Source of the DNA: Cinclus cinclus
Lineage: Eukaryota > Chordata > Aves > Passeriformes > Cinclidae
Direction of reading: 5' to 3'
Assembly (NCBI RefSeq): GCF_963662255.1
Contig: NC_085047.1
Span: forward strand, 107,812,181 to 107,876,180
DNA length: 64,000 nt
A program made the translations under genes and the position numbers. Below the pieces are notes generated by a model. It worked only from the letters and a program-made list of their open reading frames with translations. It was not told the DNA's origin and ran no database searches. Below, piece after piece: positions 13,770 to 26,358 of this stretch (the stretch's first letter is position 1; each line of letters begins with the position of its first letter).

Positions 13770-14268
13770 CTCCCTGGATGGAATGTGGTTGGTGTGCTTG
13801 AAACCTGTTCAAGGATGATTCCCCACACGGTGGGACTGTTTGTCAGTGTTTCCCTTTGTCTTGGGATTTGAGAGCCCTCCTCACCACCTTGCCCTTATTC
13901 TCAGCTGCCACGTGGAGCAGCATGAGGAAACAGTCACCATCTTGTCTTTGTCTGGGGAAGCCACATGTACAGGACCTGCACGGAATGTCTGTCATCTTCT
14001 TCTTGTTCTGGCTGCCACAAGGAACTAAGTCAAGGGGGTGACCATATTTTGAGAGAAAAACACCCTCTCTTTTTGTATACTCTTGTTATTATTACTACTG
14101 CCGTTGTTGCTGTGCATTTCTTATTCCGTTGCTGTTTGCTTTCAATAAATTGTGATCCCAATTCAGAGTCTGCTTTTGTTTCTCCCTTGCCAGAGGGGGC
14201 AGAGGGAAGGGAGTGGTTTATTTGGAGCTTATTTTCTAGATGGTGTTTAAACCACTACACGGTTAAAA
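13770..14268 (+). mobile_element. Probable solo LTR, second retroviral family
   Basis: Recognisable blocks are GAAACCTGTTCAAGGATGATT near 13800, GCTGCCACGTGGAGCAGCATG near 13904, a run of ATTATTACTACTG and TTGTTGCTGTGC near 14089, the AATAAA signal in TTTCAATAAATTGTGATCC near 14142, and a terminal TAGATGGTGTTTAAACCAC. This order (U3, T-rich R, AATAAA, GTTTAAACC end) is that of an LTR family I associate with songbirds. The 5' boundary is a guess; sequence from about 13430 may also belong. ORFs of 62-108 codons here are LTR read-through. It lies antisense to DMD. Confidence 0.6.
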
Positions 14269-15087
14269 AGTTCAACTTCCTAATGATTTGAGAAGTCAAC
14301 AACCTTGCAGGACAGTTTCCTATAAGAGAGAGCCATAGTAGTAGAAGTTAGGAGGTTTATCATATTGGAAAAAAACCCCAAAACAATCCTGTTTTAGAAG
14401 CAGCAGTGGCAAGAACTGAATCTTTTAGATAGATTGACTTGCACCTCTTCCTTTAGCCATGTACACAGAACCTCCAGAGGACTCTGAATCTCTAGAAGGT
14501 GGAGTTTTATACAGCATAGACTAGTAGAAGACAGATTCTGAGGGAGGCTAAGAACTCAAATCAGCTGGTGGGATGACATGAAAGGTTCTGAAAACAAAAG
14601 CTGCCTTCTACAGCTGTGTCCTTATGAGTCAAATCCATACTTTCAATTCAGCAGCTATGAAAGGTTTTCAACAGACACCACATTTTCCCTCTTTAAGTGC
14701 CCACAGGAAAATCTCCTTCTCTCCCTGGCATAACTTCAAGGGCTTAGTTTGGGATCTACTCCTTGCTCTTCTCAAAAGTTTCCAAGCCTGTACTCCTTGA
14801 TACTATCTTCTTGGTACACACACTGAAACTCCAGGAAAGACTCTGAGCTGTGTTGTGCCCAGATTGTATTTGGTTGTGCTTTGAAAAGCCTTCCCTCCAT
14901 GAGAGGATTTAGTACAACACAAAAGGCAGCACCCGGATCAAAGCACACAGCTGGTCATTTAAAAGAATGCTGAAACACCCATAGAGGAAGCAGCTAAACT
15001 CCCCACAGAACAGATAGACTATCCCCAAGCCCTGTTGCAACCACCTGTCACAAGCTTTCTGGAACAGAGAAAAGCTGTTTTTCCTAC

Positions 15088-15260
15088 CTGTGGCTGTGGA
15101 GGAGTGCATTGAAAGCCAATCCATCAGACCAGCTAGTGGTGAAATTGGTAACATTGACCTGTGGGTAACTGCGAGTCGACTGACGGACCCAGCTCAGCAG
15201 AATCATCTCGCTGTTTGTCTGCTGCAGTCCAGCCATGATGTTTTTCATTACATCTTTGAC
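15088..15260 (-). CDS. DMD: Dystrophin exon 6 (CH1-CH2 linker and start of CH2)
   Basis: This 173-nt exon has an acceptor ending TTTTATTGCAG and a donor GTAGGA. It encodes 57 residues from [18 protein letters not shown] to NALLHSHR, the last arginine being split with exon 7 (AG then A). It covers the helix joining CH1 to CH2 and the first CH2 helices, including the segment described as the third actin-binding site of dystrophin. [19 protein letters not shown] is the conserved CH2 core. In the motif I know as SEKILLSWVR the lysine is replaced by methionine (codon at 15204-15206). An ORF begins further upstream at an intronic ATG (15285-15287), but the splice acceptor sets the true exon start. 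Confidence 0.98.
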
Positions 15261-17519
15261 CTGCAATAAAAGACAGAATTTGATCAATGACTGAACTTAT
15301 TAAAAACTGACTATTTCTTTTCTTGAAATGAAAAACCTTCAGTTAAATAAATTTCAACCTTAAAGAAAAAAACCCTAAGTAATTAAAGGATATATTTGTT
15401 TTCACAATGTAATGACAGCAATCAATTCTGAATGCTTAAAGACAGCAGCTACTGACATGCACTGAATGCATTCCTCCCTGTGCCACAGGTGAAGTAGGGA
15501 CAGAGAAGTCACATTTGTTAGCATCACTTGTGGTAACACAGTTCTTTCAAACTAAGTATTTCTCCTTGTGGTTTTCTTTGATCTGGAAATACATCCTTAG
15601 TTAATATGACACATTACAGCAAAAATTGCTAAAATGATGAATAGCATTCTTCTCTCATTGACAGAGTTGAAATAGAACAGAGGCAAAATAAATTTCCTCA
15701 GTGCACAGTAGATAATGTTTTTGACTTAAAGGTGCAAACTATATTTGCATACATGCACTTGGACAAAAAGCCAATTTCATTGCATGAAAAAGAGTATTGT
15801 ATATGTTTCGATTTTATTATTTTAATGAAGTTAATATTCTTTATTTTTCCCTAGAGAGAGTTTACCAATCTACAATTACTATTTTACAAAAACCCTAGAG
15901 GCTTTTATAAATGTTATCCTGAAGTTTGACATAATGCAGTAGATTTTTTATTTCCTATCAATTTCTTTAGTAAAAGAGCACATAAAACTTCTATTAAGAA
16001 TTATTTTTCCGCAAAGTAATGACTTTTAACTCATTGCTTTCTCCATATATCTTTTAGAATAGCAGTTCTTTTAAAATATTCCCTAAGATATAATTTAACT
16101 ATAAAGTTGCTTATTGCTGCTTCTTCACTTAGGGAATATTGCATTTCATTATCATTTTCCCCTTGAATTGCTCTGCCACCAGTATCAGTCAGTCAAAGAA
16201 TAACATTCAGGGCAGAATCTACTTTATGATAAAGAGTGGACCACTTTGAAACTGTAAAATTGAAAGATAATATGCAGAAGCTGTAATATGAAAGAACAGT
16301 CAACAACAATAATTAATTACAGAAAAAACAGGGATAACCTTTTATTGCTGAGTAGGGTAAGTTGCTCACTAGTTGCACAGTTGATTTTCTGAAGATATGA
16401 ATAACTGAAATAATATCTTGGGTTTGTATGTCAGATGCATATTACCCAAAGGATATCAGTCCCCTTAATTTTCCTTTTGAGAATTAGGAGTAAATATCAC
16501 TTTATATGTTATTACTTTCTAAGATGGAAGGAGAAATTTATCCTCTCTAAATTTCATGGGATATGTTCCTGAGTTTAATCTTATTTTTCACCAAGGGAAA
16601 TTAATATCAATTCTGTTAGATAAGAATAAAAGTTTTTTTATAGTTGTCTCCATTTTTACATCAGGAGAAAGAATAAAAAAGCAGAAGAAAATTAGGAAAT
16701 ATGCTCTTTATTTTGCTTCATATGGCTAAGTAGATGTTTTGAATTTATTGACAATATTTTGAGTGCCTTTATTTTTGAGAGATGCCAAAGTAGATATACA
16801 TAATGCAGCAAGAAGCTGAGACTTGGCCTCTATATTCCCATGCACTTTGACTACTATAAAAATACAGGATCCTGGTGGTTTTTTTCATTAATTTGGATGC
16901 TTAAAAAGAAGAAAACTTTTGGAAATCGCATCTATTGTACCAAAGTTAAACAATATGAAAAACTAGAAAATACTGAAGTTACAGTTAAGGAGACTTGTCC
17001 AAGCTAAGATTTCCTTGTTCATTGCTCATTTTGTCTTTTATCATATACTTACATTTCCAAGGCAGAGTTTTCTGAATATTATAAGAAAACTCTAACTTCT
17101 GAACAATACACATTAGCATTAAGGATAGCTGAATGAATGCAGGAATACCATATTTAGAAACAGAAGGGTTCACAACACAGAATTGATTATGTGTTTGAGC
17201 TGATATCAAGCGGAAGGGAGCTGTGTCTATGAACAGAGATGATTAGACAAAATTAGTAAAAAAGTGGGCCACCAGAAAGGCAATTATTCAGATGAATTCA
17301 GCTGATGATTCCAAACCCAGCATTCACTTTTGCTTTTTAGCAAATGAATACAAAACAGTTTCAACAGTTTCAACTCACTTTGTTGAGTTAAATATGCTTA
17401 CAATAGATAAACTTTTGTTCTCTTTTACCTGCATTTCTTTGCAACAGTGAAAACTGTTAAACTTATGTTTTTTGCTACCTCTTAGGGAAAGTCAGACATT
17501 TAAAATGCGTTTGGAGTTC

Positions 17520-17800
17520 TGAGGCCCCTTCCTCTTCAGTGAGAATTGGTGGATAACTCCAATTCTACAAGTGGAGCCACCTTGCCCACCTGAGTGCCCT
17601 GGGGGCATTGCCATCCCAGCCCAGCTGGCCCCTTGGCAGCACCATGGCACTCCTTTGCAGGCACAGCACCACACTGGCTGCACGATGGCTGGGTCCTGAA
17701 GCAAGATCTGTGCCTGAACACAGGAGTGCTGGATGGGTAAAAAAGAAGATTTTTTGAAGGTTTCTCAGTTAAGATGTACTGCTGGAAAAGTGGCACATAG
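17520..17800. other. GC-rich block, unclassified
   Basis: A sharp rise in G and C against an AT-rich background, with minus-strand ORFs of 70 and 86 codons overlapping in different frames. No domain, signal peptide or splice-bounded exon is visible. It may be a fragment of a repeat I cannot name. Confidence 0.35.
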
Positions 17801-19607
17801 AGATGTGTTCATGTCAGCCTGAAGAGCTTTTCAGACAAACTCCCTCAGAATCCAGGCTCAAATACTACAGTTATTTCAAAGTGCCTCTGCCTCATGCTGT
17901 CAGGGGATGAGTTGACCTCTGCTATTCATTTCTTTGTTACCTCTCCTTTCTAATGCAGTGTATCCTGGCAGGACACAAAGCTTTCAGGTGTAGGAAACTC
18001 TGACTTCCAGAGAACAGATATACTTGCTCTTCCTGGGGAATAGACATATGCTAAGGCAATAAGAAAATATTAAAATGTGATAGAAAGGGAGGAAAGGACA
18101 ATACAGACATCCCTGAAATGGTTTCTGAAATGCCAGGCTGCCAAAAGGAAAACTGTGGACAGGAGAACACTCTTACTCTTGTCACCACGTGAAGGCAGTG
18201 GCCAAAAGCAGCACAGCCAGCCCTGGCTCACAGCAGCAATGGAACTTTGATCTTCCCCCTGTAGGGCCATGTCCTGGAATCTGGGCATGTGTGGCAGAGT
18301 GTGTAAGAGGACAAGAAACACAGCATGATCTCAGGGTCACACTGCATCTCTTTCACCTAAAACCAGCACGCAGGCACGTAACATTTTGTAAGACTGGCAC
18401 TTGGCTTCAGTATGCCAGACCCTAGAGAAGAGGGAGGGAAGAGATAATCCAAAAAGAAAACAGTTCTCAAAGCAAAAATTTTTCATTTTTCTTAATAAAA
18501 TAGGAAACCTACATCTCCCTGACAGAATTATTTAGCATGTTTTTTTACTTGCTAGATTTCAAATATTCTGACTGCATAGATTACATTTTTATAGCTAGAA
18601 CCACTAAACTCTTTCCAAGTACATTTGATAAAACACTTTTAAGAACATTTTCATAGATATTCAAGACACCTATCAAAGTAAAGGATATTCTTTGTTCATT
18701 GATTCAAGGTGGATTGACAGAAGTATTTCATTTCCATAATCCAAAATCGAAATTAAGTAAAATGGTAATTCATATTCAAATACCAATGAGCACAATAACA
18801 CTGATGCTTTTAATAAGCCTTCAAATGAGGCTGACAGGATGGTGAAATGCTCCACTCTTATAATTATTTTTGTATAGATCTTTTATGATTTTTCCCAGAC
18901 AAAGTCAAGATTTGAGCCAAATATTTTTTGCTAGGGGTTTTCTTTCATGTTTTATATGAAAATAAATTCACTCCTAGAAACATAACAAAACAATTACACA
19001 CTGCAATATAGGATGTTTTTCCACTCTTAGGAGAGTTTATCAAATATAACAGTTCAGAAATTAATAGTTTTCCTCCGTTTTTACTTAATGCTACTTAATC
19101 CTAGTGCTGCAGTGAGGCTGGGATCACAGAGCTGTGAGAAGGAGAGCAGCAGCTTCAAGAAAATAGAGTCTGATGGATTCAGTACTATAAAGAGCTTTGG
19201 CATCAACTCAGAACAATGGCTCCATTTTAGGGAAACTTTTAATAATAATTTGAATAAAACAGGCTATATAAGAAAGAACACAATCACCACAGGGGATAAA
19301 AAAGCCGTGATATTTCCACTGCACAGAGATGAGAGTGGCAACAATGCATCAAATCCTGTCTGCTGCAGTGCCTCTGCCACCTCTACCCCTGCCTGTCCTC
19401 GATGGGACTGCTGGTATCCATTTGGATTGGCACTGCCATTATTCCTTTCATGATTCTTTCTTCTACCATTTTTTTAAAAAAAACTGTTTTCACACAAAGA
19501 GATTAGGATTGCTGTAAGAGACCATCATGTTGTCATGCATAAGTACAGTTGTGTCCTTAATGTGGTCCTGGCTGCAGGACATGAAACTGTAAAAACTTCT
19601 TGCCTGT

Positions 19608-20009
19608 TCATCTACAACACCACAAGTGTTCACAGAAAAAAACTATCTCATATCTTTTTTGTCTGTTATTCTTTGTTTTAGATGTAGACGGATGGATTTT
19701 CTCTAAGTGACTCTTCTCAGGATCTGCAAAATCAGGATTGCACCAAACACAAATTACACAAGTATCCACTAAATCAAATAGCCTGTGTATCCCTTTCCAT
19801 TTGTCTTTAGGCCTTCCACAGTCTACAAACAAATATAGTGATCTTGGTACTTTACCAAGCTGACACAAGTGGTAGATAAGTTTGGTGGCCTTGTCTCTGT
19901 ATGAACAACTTAACTGTGTTTTAAGCTGTTTCTTATCAGGGACAATCTGTGATAAGCAAAACAATAGGAAATAAAATTTCTGAAGAAATTTAAAGCTGTG
20001 TTTCACCAT
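19608..20009 (-). other. 133-codon ORF of unknown nature
   Basis: This is the longest minus-strand ORF outside the exons. The first part is hydrophobic (residues about 7-22). The middle carries IVPDKKQLKTQLSCSYRDKA and GRPKDKWKGIHRLFDLVDTC, which read more like protein than low-complexity noise, and the end is rich in lysine and cysteine. I recognise no family. No poly-A tail, promoter or splice partners are evident. An ORF this long can arise by chance in 64 kb read in six frames. It could also be a decayed retrocopy or repeat ORF. A gene is not claimed. Confidence 0.25.
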
Positions 20010-20737
20010 AAGTTCTGTCAGTATGTAAGATATTACATATCTACCTATAAACAGGGCAGAACAATCACAAGCATATTCCAGATCATAAAATTAACCTCAA
20101 AATTTGAAAGAAAGTCTGAAAAAGAACAGGTTATCTCCACAGAGCTGTAAATCAGCAAGTTTACTTTGAGCTCTTCCAACGCTTTGAGGGAAATAGGCAA
20201 CAAATGAATGGCTCCTGGGTGTTTTGTTTTGTTTTGTTTTTTAAGGAGAAAAGCCAAAATATAAATCTGACATTTTATAATTATTTTTTAAAATTACTCA
20301 TCATTAAGCAAAAGGAACAGGGTTATTATTTAATAATGGCTTCTTGTTGCCAATCAGGTTTTAGGTACTCTTCAGAAAAATAATTAAAATTCTAGCCAAA
20401 ATAGAATCTTATTTACAGAAATTTGAATAAAAAGAGAAGCCCAGAATGTGCAGGTCACTCTCATTACTTCATGACAAAATAAACACAGCAATGCCAAACT
20501 TATTTTTGCCTTTTTGCTTTTATATATTCTCATATATTTGTAGCTCTGTAGCCTATTATTGCATAACAACATAGATTTGTAGCTAGATTTTCACCTCCTC
20601 TAGTAGACAGAAAGACAGAATAGATTCCTAAAGCATCCAGTCCTATCTGGGGAGCAAAGTTAATTCCTCTGAGAACCAAAGTTAAAATAGCATCTTGAGT
20701 AATTTTCTTATAAACAAAGTATAGTTAGTATCTAAAG

Positions 20738-21006
20738 ATTGGGGGGGGAGTGTGCAGGGAAGGACTGGAAAAGGGTGGAACCAGGGGGGAAATTACCTCA
20801 TTACCTGTGCTTCTAATTGGGAATGCTTGTCAGGTATTCTAATTCACTAATATAAAACTGTGTTTGTCCTATGTGGAGGTGGAGTGGGCATTTTTCCATG
20901 CTTGCTGCCGAGGCCTCCAGTAAAGACCAGCTTGTGAATTACCTCCTATACTAATATTGCTCAAAAGTGTGTTGTTTTATTTCTCAGTCTTTAAGGCATC
21001 ACAGAC
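20738..21006 (+). mobile_element. Probable LTR fragment
   Basis: A G-rich start near 20742 is followed by a TATA-like AATATAAAACTGTGTT near 20851, GTGGGCATTTTTCCATGCTT, a polyadenylation-like CCAGTAAAGACC near 20919, and TTTCTCAGTCTTTAAGGCAT toward the end. This is the order of a short retroviral LTR (TATA, about 70 bases, poly-A signal, U5). I recall similar LTRs from songbirds but cannot name the family. Boundaries are approximate, and it lies antisense to DMD. Confidence 0.55.
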
Positions 21007-22421
21007 ATCCAGGGAGAGACTAAACTTGGACTGAATCATTATGACTATGCTGACAAAGAGTCATTTTTTTATCACTGCTTGGTAAATATGATCCTTGGAC
21101 TTTTCATCCACAGGTAGTTCAAGCTGAAGCCATGGGTACCATCACAGCTGCCATCACAGTTACCACTAGGCTCAAGAAGAAGCTTTAAATGAAACAGTTT
21201 TACATTGCAAACAAAAGGTTTTGGTTTTGACATGGTTGCTGTCAGAAAGCTCACCAGGCTACCTGTGTCTTTCTTCTGTGTGTCTTTGCAAACACATGTT
21301 CGGAGGAATGGTGGGAACAACTGAAAAGAAATTAGTAAGTACAAAGCTAATGCTAAAGCACACCTTCAATAGTCTGCTTCAGGATAAAATATGGAGAAAA
21401 CAAAATATTAATGTGAACATGGTTTAGTCATCTCTGTCCATAATTTACATAAATTAAACCAGAGGGATTCAAGGATTATTGGTAAAACTTGCATAGCTAA
21501 GTATCATATTCCATCTGTTCTTAATAAGTAATTTAGAACAATTTATTCAATTAAACTAGGAATATTAAAACAGGAGACAAAAGAAGTGAGTTAACTATCT
21601 GCAGCTTGTCCCTTTGTTGTCGTCTTGAAAAATTAGAATAAAAATTTTCACTACTTAGATTAACGATGCATATCTGATTTTTGATAAGAGTGTTTCTGTT
21701 TCAAAATGTTTTAAACTTTGTTTCCCACCATCTTTTCTGGTTATTTTATAAAAAACTAGTAGATTATTGTTTGGGGAACATAGTAAATAGTAATGGATAG
21801 TCTCTTAGCACAGATTCATACAACACATGGATTCAGAGAATCTAGATGCTAGAACTTTTTGAATTTTGATTTTACTGCCATCTCAGAATGTTTTTAGTTA
21901 AGTGTCCTCATCTACTGTGATTTTTTTTATGAGTTCCATAACAGAAAACCCATCTCTCTGAAGAGAAAGGAAGCTAAATGAGCCACATCTGCTTCAATAA
22001 ATAAGCAGTCTAGCAACTTTTTAGAGCTCTAAAAATAATTCTTGGCAGGATGGGTCAGCAGCAAAAAGCAATTGATGTGATCATTTCATTAAAATAGAGA
22101 AGCCACTCTTTCTAAGATACTAAAAGAAATCCACATTGGGTTTGTCTATCCATTTTTGTTAAGGTAACTCCTATATATAATCTTGTAATAGCTGACTGTG
22201 ATATTACAGTCAAAAAAGTTTCTACTAATCCTGTAAAAACTATTTTTTCTTCTTAATAATGTCAGTATCCTTGATAATATGTAAGCAGACTGCCATAATT
22301 CTTACTGATTTAGCACATTGCAATGCTTATGTTTCCTGTGTAAGTTGTTGCTGGATAATAATGGGGAAAAGATCAGTGGAATAAAAGTATTTCACAGGAA
22401 GTAACGAGCAGTGCCACTCAC

Positions 22422-22514
22422 CTGCCAGTGGAGGATTATATTCCAGATCAAACCAAGGGTCAGTTTATGATTTCCATCCACAATATCTGAGCTCCCTATA
22501 TTTACCAAATCAAC
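22422..22514 (-). CDS. DMD: Dystrophin exon 5 (end of first calponin-homology domain)
   Basis: This exon is 93 nt (31 codons, phase 0 at both ends). The acceptor ends TTTTATATAG and the donor is GTGAGT. It encodes [20 protein letters not shown] and then [11 protein letters not shown]. This closes CH1 and contains the second actin-binding segment. [15 protein letters not shown] is the hallmark CH1 motif shared by dystrophin, utrophin, spectrin and alpha-actinin. NIILHWQ fits dystrophin; utrophin has SIILHWQ at this point as I recall. Length and phase equal human exon 5. Confidence 0.98.
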
Positions 22515-25380
22515 CTATATAAAAGCAAAAAAAATAATTGCAAAAGATTAATAACAAGCATAAGAGTTTGGAAGGAGATGACGAGACAGGCTAAGGAAAA
22601 TCTGCCATTTGGTTTCTGTTGTTCCATAAACATACAGCTCAAATTTTATAAATGGCACAATTAATGTTCTGCAAAAAAAAACCAGCAGTGATCTGGAGTT
22701 CCTATTATTCCAGCTACAGCATGTTGTGAAACATAAAATGAAAAGAAATAGTTATAATAACTCAAATATCTTTTATATTAAGCTTTTACAATTACAAATC
22801 ACACAGACAGAAAAACTACTGTACTCTGCTTTATGCTACCTTACATAATATAATTTTTTGACTGTTAACACATGCACATGTCTAGGCATTGTAAAAACCT
22901 ACCAACCCAAGACATTACATATTTAGATTAAAACATAACTTGATTTTCCTTAATTAAATTCTATAATATATAAAGAAGTATACAGGATGTGTTCTGGCAT
23001 ACAGATAAAGCAGTGATTGTGATCTAAGCAAGTCTTTTCCACAACAGTTCATACAGTAATGTTGTTTTCCATAATTTTATCATGCATCTTCAATTTCCTA
23101 ATGCATCACTATTTACCACCATGGAATTTTCCTTCCTCCACACAGGAAAGGATCCTTCCTCACTTTTTATACTCTCTGAATAAGGAAGCCAAATTCAGGG
23201 TTATAAATGGAGGACTATAAGCTGTCCTGAACATTTGGATAGAATTGTGACTCTAAAACTGGTATCCTTGCTGTTTTATAGATGCAATTTTTCATGGCCA
23301 GCACTGATGCTTTTTATGGCAAAGTACCCCATTCCTACAAACTACATTCTGTAGTCTCTAGTGCAATTTTGAAGTTATTTAAAGTTACAACTGCAAACTG
23401 ACTAAAGTTTTTCACTCTCAAAACAGGCTGCTTTTTCTTTTTTTTTTTTTCAAGCCGTGAATTATATATCTTATTAAGAACTCTAAAACTCTCAAAGAGC
23501 TCTTTTCTTCATTTCTTCAAGAATTTGACATTTTGTACTAAAAGCACACAAGGCTATTTATTCTAACCATCAATGTCTTGGAATATTTCCCAAATGGAAC
23601 TTAGACTTTAGATGCTAAATTTAAAATGGGAGTCCCTTGCAGCAAGTGACATCCTACACATTTATTAGGGCAGTGCCTGCATATTCTACATTTTTGGAAG
23701 TGGAAACCTGAAAACGTATAGAGCCCACATCTGTTTTACTGAAGCAGAGGAACATTGCCCAGTTTGCCACAGGGAAGTCTAAGCCTACACCACCTCTCAC
23801 ATCCCCCATGCTCCTCCCTCGCCCCTACCACTTTTCTATGGGAACAAAAAAAAGTCTGAGAAGGACTGACTGGAAGCAGCAGCATTTTTCAGTGTTACCA
23901 CCCACATGATTACAGGACCTCAGAGCAAAGGTGGAACATATCAGCAGAAAAACCTAGGCTGCTCACAAACTTTAATTCACTTTAAAATCATTGATTTTGC
24001 ATTCCTGAAGTCCCAGAGACTTCAACGGTCAAATTATTGAAGCTTAAGGAAACTATTTCAGAGGCAGGTCTTTCAACTTCATATTGACAGGATACAGTAT
24101 GTCTTCTTATATACTATACAATTTTTTATATAGTTTACAAGGTTTTCATTATATTAATATGATGGCTACTGGATGACCACTTCACTTTCTAGAAGAATAT
24201 TTTTTCTTCTGTCATCTAAAGTTGGAATACCCTCTGTTTTCTTCCCAGACTTGAAAGGGACCATTATTGTGTTCTGGAAAATGAGTGAAAAGCACGCCAG
24301 TGGATTCAGCTGATAGGCACTGAATACTTTAAAAATAATTTTCTATGATTGTTTGTAACCAGTTATGCAATCAAAACCTTCTTGTCTACAGTGAAAAAAT
24401 GTATTGATGAGTTTTTTTCCCCAATAATGTCAAATGTTGTAGATTTTGAACAATTAGAAACCTTTCCTACTTGCTTACAGAAAAGTCCTTTAAATAAAAA
24501 GAACAATCAAGCTTGAGGTCCTTATGTCAATCTTTTAAAGTCACTTTCAGTTATGTACAAATCTTTAGGCGGATTACCTTAGATTTATGAAATCAATAAC
24601 TTTTTCAACATTTGAACTCAAGCATTAGTGACCTCCTGCAGCTATCAAGAAATCCAATATAATATACAGCACAGAATACATTATCTCTGTTTTGTCACCT
24701 CTTACTGTGAAGTTTAAGCAAGTGTTATAGTTTTGTTTTCGTTAATTTATTCTTGAGGAGAGATATGATAAAATTAGTTGGCCAGAAGAAATGTCTGGTA
24801 AAATTATGGGTCCATTAAAATGCATGCATAAGAAAGATAATATGACAACATTTACTCAAGAATGATTCACAGGATACTGGCTTGAAAGATCAATCTTTAC
24901 AGAGTAGAATTGAAAGTGATATTGATATGATTAGTGTTTTGAATCATGACAGACAGATGCCTTTGAAACTTAACAAAAAAAATTGTAGGAAAAACCTTGG
25001 GTTTTCAGACTTCATAATTGCCATAGATTGTGAGTAAATATTTTATATTTTTATAGGCAGCATCTTACAATCAGCTATGGATGACTTCTGGTATTTAACT
25101 TTAAAAAATTTATTTCAAACACCATTCATTAGAATAAAATCATGCAGGTTGATCTGTCTTCAGACAGCACCCATTATAGATATATTAGCCAAAATTTGCT
25201 GGAAGAGGGTTTTTTAAACTCCTTAAAACACATTCAACCCTGATGCTGATTGACAAAGTATCCAATTCATATTGATAATAATGCTCCAGTGTTTTTGTAC
25301 TATAGACCAAGGTATTTGATATAACACCTCAAAAACATTTTGTGTGCTGTCTACAGGCTGTCTACAGGCATAATACTTAC
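22515..25380 (-). other. DMD: DMD intron 4 (2866 bp)
   Basis: This is the complete intron between exon 4 (donor GTAAGT) and exon 5. It is AT-rich with no recognised transposon. A perfect 11-bp tandem duplication (25346-25367) sits just inside the donor end. No other gene or RNA feature is seen. Confidence 0.92.
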
Positions 25381-25458
25381 ATTATTTCTCTGCAAAACAT
25401 GGATTGCTTTGTTGACATTGTTCAGAGCATGAACTCTTGTGGAGCCCTTTTCTTTTGC
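25381..25458 (-). CDS. DMD: Dystrophin exon 4 (first calponin-homology domain)
   Basis: This exon is 78 nt (26 codons, phase 0). The acceptor ends CTTTCTTTGTAG and the donor is GTAAGT, a consensus donor. It encodes AKEKGSTRVHALNNVNKAIH and then VLQRNN. STRVHALNNVNKA is the conserved CH1 helix found in dystrophin and its relatives. Length and phase equal human exon 4. The first residue and the last few (IHVLQRNN) differ from the human sequence I know, as expected for a bird orthologue. Confidence 0.97.
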
Positions 25459-26358
25459 CTACAAAGAAAGTAAATCAAACTTGACTGTCCAAAATCACAA
25501 TGTAGAATATACTATATGTAACTCAAATCCTGTATACACTTCTAGTTTTCTATTTCACAACTTCATGACAACAGAATATTAACATCAACTGGGCTTATGC
25601 AGCTTCCCAACATGAAATAAAGTCAATTGTGAAACAAACTGGATCCACAGTTGGAAGGTAATTTTCAGTGAAGGAATCATTGTAATGCATATATAATTAG
25701 ATAATTGCAGTTATTTTAATCATCATTGTCTTCTGCATGGCACAATATAAGAACATTGCTATGGAAACTAAACAAATAAACATTAGTTTCTTTAATATTT
25801 ATGTACAAGTATAACATCTCTGGATTTTGATTCTCAATCTCCCAACTTTCTGATGAGAAAATGCTGTACTTACACAGTCTAACCAGTAACACAAGAGAAG
25901 ACTTTAAAAAAAATGTGTGACTGTGTCACTTTAGAATTTCCAGGTTAATAAGAGCAAGCAGTTCTCTTTTCAGATAAGTATAATGAGACAAGATGGACCA
26001 TATGTATGACATTATAAAACCATTCTAATTCTGCACATTAAATTCTATATCACCTAAACCCCAGATATCTAAACAAACCCTGCCTCAGACTTGTTTCTCT
26101 GTGCTGCACTTAGTAAGTGCATACAATAAAGTAGAATTTCATTTCAAATATATGCCTCGCAAAGTCTTACTGTCTAATACAGTTCCCAGTCACAATATTT
26201 CCTCAATTTTAATCTATTTCCTCTATTTCAATCTATTCGGAGCACTAAAAATACTTCCACAGGCCCTCATCAATGGCAGGGATTAGCAAATATCACCTAC
26301 TACAATTATCACAATATTAAGACTTCAATATGCATTAAATGTGTTACAAGACACATAC
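25459..26358 (-). other. DMD: DMD intron 3 (900 bp)
   Basis: A short complete intron between exon 3 (donor GTATGT) and exon 4 (acceptor TTTGTAG). It is AT-rich with no recognised repeat. A 61-codon plus-strand ORF at 26101 has no coding features. Confidence 0.93.

Larger units (their letters stand above)
6798..15087 (-). other. DMD: DMD intron 6 (8290 bp)
   Basis: This is the complete intron between exon 6 (donor GTAGGA) and exon 7 (acceptor ACTTTAG). It holds a GC-rich block at 7021-7330, a CR1 tail at 7348-7430, an LTR at 8400-8815, a 29-T run at 11078-11106 and a second LTR at about 13770-14268. Between these (8816-11077, 11107-13769 and 14269-15087) I see only AT-rich single-copy-looking sequence with no gene. 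The G/T-rich stretch at 12215-12294 is low complexity and creates spurious ORFs on both strands. Confidence 0.9.
15261..22421 (-). other. DMD: DMD intron 5 (7161 bp)
   Basis: This is the complete intron between exon 5 (donor GTGAGT) and exon 6 (acceptor TTGCAG). 15261-17500 is plain AT-rich sequence. 17520-17800 and 18180-18420 are moderately GC-rich blocks with short ORFs and no recognised family. 19608-20009 holds a 133-codon minus-strand ORF. 20738-21006 is an LTR-like insert. 21007-22421 shows nothing further. Confidence 0.9.

Noticed and set aside
15261..15287. Upstream ATG extension of exon 6 (nine extra residues, MIKFCLLLQ)
   Set aside because: These bases are the polypyrimidine tract and AG acceptor of intron 5, so the frame is open there by chance.
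19088..19453. 121-codon plus-strand ORF
   Set aside because: No domain, and opposite to the gene. The mixed AT-rich and GC-rich halves suggest chance fusion of unrelated sequence.
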